Source: Lachnospiraceae bacterium (GTDB taxonomy: Bacteria; Bacillota_A; Clostridia; Lachnospirales; Lachnospiraceae). From it: a stretch of 6,174 nt of DNA. The translations under genes were made by a program, and so were the position numbers. Below the pieces are notes generated by a model, which did not search any database, was not told the origin of the DNA, and saw nothing but the letters and a program-made list of their open reading frames with translations. Positions 1-6,174 of the stretch are shown one piece after another. Where the stretch lies: the NCBI GenBank assembly GCA_031262285.1, contig JAISHZ010000147.1:1-6174 (forward strand). Reading direction: 5' to 3'. The first letter of the stretch is position 1. Each line of letters starts with the position of its first letter.

Positions 1-14
1 GTTTCTTTATAATC

Positions 15-755
15 CTACTTTTTGGAGGATAAGCTTCGGTTTTGTCTTTCCATTTCAAAGATGATCTTAATGATTTCGTCTCTGACCGCTTCCGGTACAT
101 TAACAAATCTCACTCTATGCTCATAGATTTTGTATGTTCCTTCTTTTTCAGCAACATCGAGCACTTCACCGACCAATTCATATTTCTTATTCTCTCCTTT
201 TGCACCCAACTGATACCCGCAGTAAATATAACTGCCCGGTTCATATTTTTGGGTCGCCATAAAGCGAAGCCCACCGCCGCTGATATCAACGATCACACTT
301 CGCTTCAAAGGAAGGTCTTTCGATGGTACCCATGCTTTGGCTTTTTCAAGGGTCAGTCGTTCTTCTTCCACCAATTCTCTGGCAGCCATCTCTAAGGCAC
401 AACTGAATCGATAATATTCTCGACGTTGAAACTTGCGTAAATTCGATACGATTTCAACTCGAATCATCGGGATATTCTTTTGACGTTCATGGCGAATGAC
501 CTTCGCGCTACATTGAAACAATCCTGTCTTTGTATAAAAAACCACATTGAGCATCGTCCCGATGGAAAGATAATAATCCATCCCTGACGTGGCCGGTGTC
601 AATAGTAATAGTTCATCTTCGGATGCAATATCAAGAAGTTGGCTTTTCATGATGTCTGTATCCTGTAGCGGAAGTGTATTTTGATGTGACTGTCCGGTCA
701 TCCATTGTAATTGTAATTCTGCCTTATTTCCGGGTAACAAATACTTTGAAATCAT
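15..755 (-). CDS. YcgR-type PilZ-domain protein, probable c-di-GMP receptor (flagellar brake family)
   Basis: The 246-residue soluble protein has the two-part YcgR layout: an N-terminal beta-rich YcgR-type domain (about 1-105) and a C-terminal PilZ domain (about 108-235). The c-di-GMP contacts are all present: the RRxxxR motif with Arg111, Arg112 and Arg116 (bases 408-425), and DxSxxG with Asp157, Ser159 and Gly162 (bases 270-287). Length is close to E. coli YcgR. Such proteins bind c-di-GMP and slow or reprogram the flagellar motor. The location after flhG supports a motility role, but the exact target is inferred. The two motifs are 40 residues apart (116 to 157), more than in E. coli YcgR, because of a charged segment at about 120-148 (for example ARELVEEERLTLEKAK). 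It could instead be a c-di-GMP receptor acting on another flagellar or chemotaxis part. The gene ends with TAG, 14 nt before the window edge, and no next start is visible there. Confidence 0.92.
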   Translation of the reverse strand: MISKYLLPGNKAELQLQWMTGQSHQNTLPLQDTDIMKSQLLDIASEDELLLLTPATSGMDYYLSIGTMLNVVFYTKTGLFQCSAKVIRHERQKNIPMIRVEIVSNLRKFQRREYYRFSCALEMAARELVEEERLTLEKAKAWVPSKDLPLKRSVIVDISGGGLRFMATQKYEPGSYIYCGYQLGAKGENKKYELVGEVLDVAEKEGTYKIYEHRVRFVNVPEAVRDEIIKIIFEMERQNRSLSSKK

Positions 756-760
756 GTTAA

Positions 761-766
761 CTCCTT
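761..766 (-). promoter_or_regulatory. Ribosome binding site of the PilZ-domain gene
   Basis: AAGGAG on the minus strand lies 5 nt before the ATG at 755, inside the 26-nt gap after flhG. It supports this start. The gap leaves no room for a separate promoter, so transcription from flhG is expected to continue through it. Confidence 0.8.
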
Positions 767-781
767 ATTTTACATTTTAAT

Positions 782-1660
782 TTAGGACCTGCCTTTGGAT
801 CCGATGATGTGTGCAAAAAACGCGGCCATCCCTCTTTTGGGTTGCGCTTCTACTTCTTCTTTATTCATTAATTTCGCGGCAAGTCTTTCGTATGCCAAAC
901 TGGATTTGGCGGTACTGTTCTCTAATGAGACCGGCATTTGCTGCATTACAGCTCGTGCCAGATGCGGATCTTGCGGGACGAATCCCAAGTAATGGATCGT
1001 CATCTTTAAGTAGCGAGATACGACTGCGCTGAGTTTTTGGAACAAAATCATCCCTTCCTCTTCTTTGCTCACTCTGTTGGCGATCATTTTGACTTTTGTC
1101 ATATCTTCTCGATATCTGGGGTGTCTGTACAATGCCTTCAAAAGAGAATAAGAATCCGTAATGGATGTGGGTTCCGGCGTTGTTACCAGTAATATTTCTC
1201 CACTGGCAACCAGAAATTCCAATACCGCTTCAGAAATGCCTGCTCCGGTATCAATCAAAATAATATCAGCCAATGTGTCAAGCTCTCCAAGGTTCTGGAC
1301 AATATAAGAAAGGTAATCCTTACTCAAATTGGACATCCCCGCAATCCCGCTCCCACCGGAGATAAAACCGACAGACATCGGTCCCCATGTAATAATATCA
1401 CGAATGCTCTTTCCTTGATAGATCATATCAAATAAGTTGTATTTGGGAATCGCACCAAACATGATTTCAATATTCGCCAATCCGAAATCTGCATCCAAAA
1501 TGAGTACTCGCTGATTCATCTTTCGAAATTGGATCGCGAGGTTGATTGCTGTATTTGATTTGCCTACACCACCCTTCCCGCTTGTCACCGCTATGATACG
1601 TGCCATGGGTCGGTTTACATGATTCGCCTTAATGATGCGCAATTGTTCTGCTTGATCCAT
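782..1660 (-). CDS. flhG: MinD-like ATPase FlhG (YlxH/FleN), flagellar number regulator
   Basis: FlhG is a ParA/MinD-family ATPase that works with FlhF to set flagellar number and placement. Its extreme N-terminus stimulates the FlhF GTPase. From the ATG at 1660 the protein has 292 residues, close to B. subtilis YlxH, and opens with DQAEQLR (2-8), the known DQAxxLR activator motif. Other motifs are the deviant Walker A KGGVGKS at 29-35, DADFGLAN at 56-63, the Walker B-like IDTGAG at 136-141 and TPEPTSITDSYSLLK at 161-175. The C-terminus, GMAAFFAHIIGS at 277-288, is short and hydrophobic, possibly the amphipathic membrane-targeting helix seen in MinD relatives (inference). An in-frame GTG at 1723 would add 21 residues but has a poor binding site and hides the motif. 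The gene sits 37 nt after flhF and 26 nt before the PilZ gene, so one transcript is likely. Confidence 0.95.
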   Translation of the reverse strand: MDQAEQLRIIKANHVNRPMARIIAVTSGKGGVGKSNTAINLAIQFRKMNQRVLILDADFGLANIEIMFGAIPKYNLFDMIYQGKSIRDIITWGPMSVGFISGGSGIAGMSNLSKDYLSYIVQNLGELDTLADIILIDTGAGISEAVLEFLVASGEILLVTTPEPTSITDSYSLLKALYRHPRYREDMTKVKMIANRVSKEEEGMILFQKLSAVVSRYLKMTIHYLGFVPQDPHLARAVMQQMPVSLENSTAKSSLAYERLAAKLMNKEEVEAQPKRGMAAFFAHIIGSKGRS

Positions 1661-1665
1661 ATCAT

Positions 1666-1670
1666 CCTCC
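1666..1670 (-). promoter_or_regulatory. Ribosome binding site that decides the flhG start
   Basis: GGAGG on the minus strand lies 5 nt before the ATG at 1660. The longer alternative, a GTG at 1723 overlapping flhF by 26 nt, has no good Shine-Dalgarno sequence ahead of it. This favours the ATG, from which the protein begins with the MDQAEQLR typical of FlhG. Confidence 0.8.
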
Positions 1671-1672
1671 GA

Positions 1673-1699
1673 AAAAAGAGAACTGTTGTAGCTCTTTTT
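1673..1699 (-). other. A/T-rich hairpin between flhF and flhG
   Basis: AAAAAGAG and CTCTTTTT on the minus strand form a perfect 8-bp inverted repeat with an 11-nt loop. The stem starts in the flhF stop codon and ends just 2 nt before the GGAGG of flhG. It could modulate flhG translation, but the stem is A-U rich and probably weak. It lacks the G/C stem of an intrinsic terminator. Function is unproven. Confidence 0.3.
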
Positions 1700-2963
1700 A
1701 TTCTTTACCTGTCGTCTTACCACCCAAAAGATGCTTTACTGTTTTTTGCGGATGAAAACTCTCAATATCGTCCGGTACATTTTGACCGTATGTGACATAC
1801 GCGATCTGCGCATTGGTATGAAGCTTCACGTTTAATATATTACCGTATGCCGAAGTTTCATCCAATTTGGTGAAAATTAATTGGTATTCTGTAATCTCTC
1901 GGTACATTTCTGCGATTCGCAGCAAATCTCTGTATTTGGTCGTTGCGCTCAATACAAGGAATACTTGCTTTTCTGCCAGATGATCGACACACTCTACCAT
2001 ATGACGCATCTTTTCAACTTGCTCTGTATTTTGGTGGGAATGACCTGCTGTATCTAAGAAAATATAGTCAAAGCTTTTAAAATCCGAAACAGCAGCTCTA
2101 AATTCCTCCTCCGTGTAAATCACTCGAAAAGGTACCTCCAGTATATTGGCATATGTACGCAATTGTTCCGCTGCGGCGATCCGATAGGTGTCTGCTGTGA
2201 GTAATGCTACCTTCTTGGTTCCTTCTACAGCCAGACTCCCTGAAATCTTCGCGATCGTCGTCGTCTTCCCCACGCCGGTCGGACCTAAGAAGATGATTAC
2301 TTTAGGACCGGTCTTAGCAGGCGCGATACTTGCGGTCTTGCCAAATTTCAAAACCAATTTTTGATAGGTGTTTGCCAAGGAATAATCAAACGATGCGTTC
2401 GGTTTGTTCAGTCTTTCGATTTCTTCCAGTATTTGATTCGCGTATTTTTCATCCACTTCATTGTCAATCATGGTGTTATAAAGCAGTTTGGTAAATTGAA
2501 TCAATTCCGGTGTCTTTTCTTGTATCGCGGATTTGTCGGTCTCTCTGGCAGTGTCACTCTTTTGTTGTGTTTGCACTTCGCTTCTTTTGTCAAAAGAGTT
2601 GCCCTCACTGCCAATCGTTGTTTCAACAGCTTCTATCGCTTGCGCATTCCCAAATTTGCTTAGGAAAAGACTTTGTAGACTGTCTAGTTTGTCTTCGATG
2701 TTTTTGGTGTCCGCTGTCACATCCAAGCTCTGCTCCTGCACCTTTGCAGGTTCCTTGCGAATCGTGCGTTTGGGTATCGACGTTTTTTCTCTGTCGTCCT
2801 CCAGTGCCACGGTAATCTCCACCAATCTGGAACGTAAAGAGGCAAAAAAGCCTTTTCGTTTTACGTTTTTACTACTTAATAGAACTACAGCATCTCCCAT
2901 TTCCTTTTTAGCGACTTCTATTGCTTCCTCTTCTGTTTTACCCGTATATTTCTTGATAATCAT
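1698..2963 (-). CDS. flhF: Flagellar SRP-type GTPase FlhF
   Basis: FlhF belongs to the SRP GTPase family with Ffh and FtsY. It dimerises with GTP at the membrane and governs where, and how many, flagella are built. The 421 residues show the usual three parts: a conserved N-terminal B segment (1-55), a polar, variable linker (about 56-150), and an NG domain (about 155-415). GTPase motifs are complete: P-loop GPTGVGKTT at 227-235 (bases 2259-2285), TADTYRIAAAEQLRTYA at 256-272, DTAGH at 304-308, TKLDET at 365-370 and TYGQNVPDDI at 391-400. The DTAG motif is followed by His308 where Ffh and FtsY have Arg. The ATG overlaps the flhA stop by one base. flhG follows after 37 nt and its product should bind this NG domain. 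Confidence 0.97.
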   Translation of the reverse strand: MIIKKYTGKTEEEAIEVAKKEMGDAVVLLSSKNVKRKGFFASLRSRLVEITVALEDDREKTSIPKRTIRKEPAKVQEQSLDVTADTKNIEDKLDSLQSLFLSKFGNAQAIEAVETTIGSEGNSFDKRSEVQTQQKSDTARETDKSAIQEKTPELIQFTKLLYNTMIDNEVDEKYANQILEEIERLNKPNASFDYSLANTYQKLVLKFGKTASIAPAKTGPKVIIFLGPTGVGKTTTIAKISGSLAVEGTKKVALLTADTYRIAAAEQLRTYANILEVPFRVIYTEEEFRAAVSDFKSFDYIFLDTAGHSHQNTEQVEKMRHMVECVDHLAEKQVFLVLSATTKYRDLLRIAEMYREITEYQLIFTKLDETSAYGNILNVKLHTNAQIAYVTYGQNVPDDIESFHPQKTVKHLLGGKTTGKE

Positions 2964-5002
2964 TATGCGCTCACCATCCCTACCGATTGTAGTTCAACTT
3001 GGGAATCTATTTCATTGTAAGAAACGACGATCAAATCCCTAAAATATTCTTCTGTAATTCTTTTGAAATATAGCCTTACAATCGGAGATGTGAGCACGAT
3101 CGGATTCTTGCCCAGATTCTCCAGCTTTTGTATCTCCCTTTTCACAGCGTCTATGATTTTCTTCACTCTGTCCGGTTCCATATTGAGAAACGCTCCGGTT
3201 TCTCCTTGTTTGACACTTCCCATGATCTCCTTTTCCACTTTGGCATCCAATGTGACGACACTGGTGGTCTCATGCGGCGGGAAGTATTTGGCACTGATTG
3301 CTCTTTTGAGCGCTTGTCTGACGTATTCGGTCAAAATATCCGGATCTCTGGTCGTCGCTGCATAGTCTGCCAGTGTCTCCAAAATGCTGAGAAGGTCTCG
3401 AATGGAAATACCTTCTTGCAGTAGGTTTTGAAGTACTTTTTGTATTTCGCCGATGTTCAACAGTTTGGGCACAAGCTCATCCACCAAGGAAGCATTGTTT
3501 TCTTTGATATTGTTGATCAAGTTCTGTACATCCTGTCTGGTGAGCAGTTCCGCGATGTGCTGACGGATGATTTCCGTCAAATGGGTCGCTATAATGGAAG
3601 GCGGATCCACTACGGTATAGCCAAGCGTCTCCGCACGCTCTCTTTGACTCTCCGTAATCCAGATCGCCGGGAGATGAAACGACGGCTCAAAGGTCGGAAT
3701 ACCGGTAATCTCTTCTTCAACATATCCCGGATTCATCGCCATATAATGGTCAAACAGAATCTCCCCTTCACTGATCAAAACACCTCTGATCTTAATAATA
3801 TACTGATTGGGACTCAGTTGAATATTATCGCGCAAACGAATAATCGGCACTACGGTACCCAATTCCAGGGCGATTTGCCTACGAATCATCACCACACGAT
3901 CTAAAAGATCACCGCCTTGGTTCACATCGGCGAGCGGTATGATCCCATATCCGAATTCCAATTCGATCGGGTCTACTTGCAAGAGACTGTTCACATTTTC
4001 CGGTTGCCTGATTTCTTCCGCTTGTGCTTCTTCCTCCTTCACTTCCTGTCGGATCAAAGAAGCCGCTTCATTTGCTGACAAACGACGTCCCACCAACAAA
4101 AATGCTGCGCCAAGTCCGGCGAAGATCACGACATTAAGAGGGGTGACGATCCCCAAAAGAATCAATATCGCGCCTACCATATACATCGACTTATGAACTC
4201 CAAAAAGCTGTCGAAATACGCTGGAACCAAACCCTTCCGCTTTGTTTCCTTTGGTAACCAATAAACCGGTGGAAACAGATATCAATAAAGACGGAATCTG
4301 ACTGACCAGACCATCTCCGATCGTCAGTATAATGTAATGTTCCGCCGCTTCACTGATCTCCATCCCCTGTCTAAGCATCCCCATCGCCAACCCACCGATC
4401 ACATTCACAAATGTAATCAGCAAACCGGCGACTGCGTCTCCTTTCACATACTTGACCGCACCATCCATAGAACCGAAGAAACTGGCTTCTTCTTGTATCT
4501 TATCTCGTCTTCTCTTCGCTTCCGCGTCGTCGATTGCGCCGGTATTCAAATCCGCGTCAATCGCCATCTGCTTACCGGGCATAGCATCTAGTGTAAATCT
4601 CGCGGTCACCTCCGCTACCCGCTCAGAGCCTTTGTTGATAACCAAAAATTGGATCATGATAATCAAGATAAAGACGATAATCCCGATTACCAAGTCACCA
4701 CCACCTACAAATCGACCAAATGTCTGAACCACATTCCCCGCATAACCCTGACCCAATATTTGCTTAGTGGAAGCGGCGTTGAGTCCGATCCGAAACAATG
4801 TGGTAAAGAGCAAAATCGTCGGGAAAAAGGACATATCCAATACTTCATTGGTAAACATGACTCCGAACAATATCGTAAAACTCAAGGCTATATTAAAAGC
4901 AAGAAACACATCCAACAATAAGGTCGGAATCGTAATGATAAACATTAAAAAAGCGATAACCAAATAAATCGCAACCGCAAAATCGTTCCGTACACTCTTC
5001 AT
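2963..5002 (-). CDS. flhA: Flagellar export gate protein FlhA
   Basis: FlhA is the largest membrane protein of the flagellar type III export gate. It forms a ring in the basal body, couples ion flow to export, and its cytoplasmic domain receives chaperone-substrate complexes. The 679 residues are the usual family length. The N-terminal half (about 1-310) holds many hydrophobic helices. Family signatures are RIGLNAASTK at 71-80 and the cytoplasmic loop with MPGKQMAIDADLNTGAID at 141-158. Lys184 and Asp189 in the KYVKGDA stretch appear to correspond to Lys203 and Asp208 of Salmonella FlhA, which matter for export. A Glu-rich linker (about 311-345) leads to the soluble domain (about 345-679), which includes VVDPPSIIATHLTEII at 464-479. 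The ATG start is set by AAGGAGG 8 nt upstream. The stop TAA shares one base with the ATG of flhF. I see no frameshift or missing motif. Confidence 0.98.
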   Translation of the reverse strand: MKSVRNDFAVAIYLVIAFLMFIITIPTLLLDVFLAFNIALSFTILFGVMFTNEVLDMSFFPTILLFTTLFRIGLNAASTKQILGQGYAGNVVQTFGRFVGGGDLVIGIIVFILIIMIQFLVINKGSERVAEVTARFTLDAMPGKQMAIDADLNTGAIDDAEAKRRRDKIQEEASFFGSMDGAVKYVKGDAVAGLLITFVNVIGGLAMGMLRQGMEISEAAEHYIILTIGDGLVSQIPSLLISVSTGLLVTKGNKAEGFGSSVFRQLFGVHKSMYMVGAILILLGIVTPLNVVIFAGLGAAFLLVGRRLSANEAASLIRQEVKEEEAQAEEIRQPENVNSLLQVDPIELEFGYGIIPLADVNQGGDLLDRVVMIRRQIALELGTVVPIIRLRDNIQLSPNQYIIKIRGVLISEGEILFDHYMAMNPGYVEEEITGIPTFEPSFHLPAIWITESQRERAETLGYTVVDPPSIIATHLTEIIRQHIAELLTRQDVQNLINNIKENNASLVDELVPKLLNIGEIQKVLQNLLQEGISIRDLLSILETLADYAATTRDPDILTEYVRQALKRAISAKYFPPHETTSVVTLDAKVEKEIMGSVKQGETGAFLNMEPDRVKKIIDAVKREIQKLENLGKNPIVLTSPIVRLYFKRITEEYFRDLIVVSYNEIDSQVELQSVGMVSA
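2970..2975 (-). promoter_or_regulatory. Ribosome binding site of flhF inside the end of flhA
   Basis: GGTGAG on the minus strand lies 6 nt before the flhF ATG and within the last codons of flhA. It is a moderate match, weaker than that of flhA. With the TAATG stop-start overlap it suggests that flhF translation depends partly on ribosomes finishing flhA. Confidence 0.55.
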
Positions 5003-5010
5003 GGTGTGTT

Positions 5011-5017
5011 CCTCCTT
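5011..5017 (-). promoter_or_regulatory. Strong ribosome binding site of flhA
   Basis: AAGGAGG on the minus strand lies 8 nt before the ATG of flhA at 5002. The near-perfect Shine-Dalgarno complement and good spacing settle this start, and the independent signal fits the long gap after flhB. Confidence 0.85.
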
Positions 5018-5071
5018 TCTGTATTCGTGAAAAAATCATGATATATGCAAAATTGAACGTTCTGTACAATT

Positions 5072-5091
5072 TCGACTGTCACAACAGTCAA
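5072..5091 (-). other. Short palindrome/hairpin in the flhA leader
   Basis: GACTGT and ACAGTC (plus-strand 5074-5079 and 5084-5089) form a perfect 6-bp inverted repeat around a 4-nt loop. On the minus-strand RNA it extends to 8 bp with one G-U pair. It lies just downstream of the predicted promoter, roughly 5-25 nt after the expected transcription start, where an operator or a leader hairpin could act. No run of T follows it, so it is not an intrinsic terminator. Its function is unknown, and a 6-bp repeat can occur by chance. Confidence 0.3.
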
Positions 5092-5101
5092 TACCCATTT
5101 C

Positions 5102-5131
5102 ATCATACTATAAATGTAGCCGAATTGACAA
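5102..5131 (-). promoter_or_regulatory. Putative housekeeping (sigma-A type) promoter ahead of flhA
   Basis: On the minus strand TTGTCA (5126-5131) is followed after 18 nt by TATGAT (5102-5107). Each hexamer matches 5 of 6 consensus bases, though the 18-nt spacer is one longer than optimal. Transcription would start near 5095 and give a leader of about 90 nt before flhA. It begins just after the flhB stop codon, so flhA-flhF-flhG-pilZ could be transcribed apart from flhB. This is prediction by eye. I saw no convincing sigma-28/sigma-D type element in the gap. Confidence 0.45.
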
Positions 5132-5133
5132 GC

Positions 5134-6174
5134 TTAACTAGCGATACGACCTTGTACTTTATACACATAGGCAAGAACCTCCGCGACCGCTTGATATAGT
5201 TCTTCCGGTATAACTTCTCCAATGGCGACATTGGCATAAAGCATTCTCGCCAATGGTTTGTTTTCTACGATTTCGATATGATGTTCCCTTGCTACTTCTC
5301 TGATACGTGCCGCCAAGTAATCCTCTCCTTTGGCGATTACCATGGGGGCTTGACCGGAGTCTTTGTCATAACGGATTGCGACAGCCAAATGTGTCGGATT
5401 GGTGATTACGACATCCGCTTGCGGTAAATCTTGCATCATACGCCTTCTGGAGACTTCCCGCATCTTATTCCTGATTTTGCCTTTGATCAAAGGATCCCCT
5501 TCTGATTGTTTGTATTCGTCTTTGACCTCTTGTTTGGTCATTTTCATATCGCGGTTAAATTTGACTTTCTGAAAAATATAATCCCCGATTGCGATAATCG
5601 CGTAGATCAGAGCGATACGAATCCCCAAATCAATGACTGTATTCCCCATCAGTGCTACTGCTTCCATGAGCGGTATGTCAAACAAGATCAATAGCAAGGA
5701 CCATTTATCCTGTAAAAAGTCATAACAAATCCAAACAATCAATCCGATCTTTGCAAGGGACTTAATCAACTCTACGATAGAATTGGCAGAAAACATCCTT
5801 TTGGCACCTGATATCGGATTGAAACGAGACAATTTGGGTTGCAATGGTTCTCCTGTTATTTTCCACCCAACTTGTATCAAATCGCTCACAAAGGCTACTA
5901 CAAAGGCAACTAAGAAAAAAATAGCTCCGATTCGGATGACGGACAAAACGACTTGATCAAAGAGGTATTCCAGATCGCGTTCCGGTACATATCCCTGCCA
6001 AAATACACTCACAGTACTTAAATTGTGATAGAAAGCGGGAAATAATCCCATGAACCACTCTCCTATGAGTCCGACAAAAAGCTTTAACAACAAAAATAAA
6101 GCAAGCAGTCCCGCACAATTCGCAATTTCTTTACTGCGTACGACTTGTCCTTTTTTTCTGGCATCTGTTAATCT
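5134..6174 (-). CDS. flhB: Flagellar export gate protein FlhB, substrate-specificity switch (5' end cut by window edge)
   Basis: FlhB is an inner-membrane part of the flagellar type III export gate. It switches export from rod and hook subunits to filament subunits after self-cleavage. In view are 346 residues and a TAA stop. The reading frame stays open to the window edge and its first residues, RLTDARKKGQVVRSKEIANC, match the conserved FlhB N-terminus, so the TTG at 6093 is an internal leucine and not a start. About 10-15 N-terminal residues are probably missing, since the cleavage motif sits at visible residue 259 against Asn269 in Salmonella FlhB. Hydrophobic segments lie at about visible residues 18-44, 75-100, 133-154, 158-177 and 180-202. 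The cytoplasmic domain follows, with NPTH at visible 259-262 (bases 5389-5400), where cleavage between Asn and Pro is expected. The C-terminal fold (PLARMLYANVAIGEVIPEELY) is typical and complete. flhA follows on the same strand after 131 nt. Confidence 0.97.
   Translation of the reverse strand, partial: RLTDARKKGQVVRSKEIANCAGLLALFLLLKLFVGLIGEWFMGLFPAFYHNLSTVSVFWQGYVPERDLEYLFDQVVLSVIRIGAIFFLVAFVVAFVSDLIQVGWKITGEPLQPKLSRFNPISGAKRMFSANSIVELIKSLAKIGLIVWICYDFLQDKWSLLLILFDIPLMEAVALMGNTVIDLGIRIALIYAIIAIGDYIFQKVKFNRDMKMTKQEVKDEYKQSEGDPLIKGKIRNKMREVSRRRMMQDLPQADVVITNPTHLAVAIRYDKDSGQAPMVIAKGEDYLAARIREVAREHHIEIVENKPLARMLYANVAIGEVIPEELYQAVAEVLAYVYKVQGRIAS

Noticed and set aside
1..14. Possible start of a further operon gene after the PilZ gene.
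   Set aside because: Only 14 bases remain and contain no start codon on the minus strand. A following chemotaxis or sigma-factor gene is plausible from related operons but cannot be seen.
5032..5045. ATCATGAT palindrome followed by a T-run on the minus strand, ahead of flhA.
   Set aside because: The repeat has no loop and only A/T-rich arms, so no stable hairpin can form. It sits within the flhA leader where a terminator would not make sense.
5072..5091. Intrinsic terminator after flhB.
   Set aside because: The stem is only 6-8 bp and is followed by GAAATTGTACAG with no T-run, so it does not look like a terminator.
42..5694. Many plus-strand open frames of about 60-170 codons across the window, the longest at 2533-3042 and 3428-3904.
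   Set aside because: All lie opposite well-supported flagellar genes, have low-complexity or unfamiliar translations, and no sign of their own start signals or family motifs. They are antisense shadows.
91..5990. The decamer TCCGGTACAT occurs at 91-100, 1771-1780 and 5981-5990, more often than chance would give.
   Set aside because: Each copy lies in a gene and encodes Val-Pro followed by Glu or Asp in the same codons (GTA CCG GA-). Shared codon use at similar peptides explains it.

Overview
The window is one minus-strand stretch of a flagellar biosynthesis operon, read from right to left: flhB (5' end cut by the window edge), flhA, flhF, flhG, and a YcgR-type PilZ-domain gene. Every base is inside or within about 130 nt of one of these five genes. 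I see no RNA genes, insertion sequences, CRISPR arrays, origins or plus-strand genes.

The organism looks like a flagellated, low-to-moderate G+C Gram-positive of the class Clostridia, possibly Lachnospiraceae-like. The reasons are the strong AAGGAGG-type ribosome binding sites, the gene order flhB-flhA-flhF-flhG-pilZ, an FlhF beginning with MIIKKYTGKTEEEA, and the separate short FlhG. The order is inference from family resemblance. No taxonomic marker is present.

Layout: flhB occupies 5134-6174 and encodes the substrate-specificity switch protein of the flagellar type III export gate, with its NPTH autocleavage motif intact. A 131-nt gap (5003-5133) follows, the largest non-coding stretch. 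It carries a plausible housekeeping promoter, a short palindrome and the strong ribosome binding site of flhA. flhA (2963-5002) encodes the export-gate ion-channel protein. Its stop overlaps the flhF start (TAATG). flhF (1698-2963) encodes the SRP-type GTPase. After 37 nt comes flhG (782-1660 with the start preferred here), the MinD-like ATPase that stimulates FlhF. After 26 nt comes the PilZ gene (15-755), a probable c-di-GMP receptor.

Together the genes cover export of flagellar subunits (FlhB, FlhA), control of flagellar number and position (FlhF with FlhG), and c-di-GMP control of motility (PilZ protein). The locus is largely canonical. The points worth a second look are the FlhG start, the flhB-flhA gap, the histidine in the FlhF DTAGH motif, the insertion in the PilZ domain and a hairpin between flhF and flhG. 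I did not find an undescribed system here.
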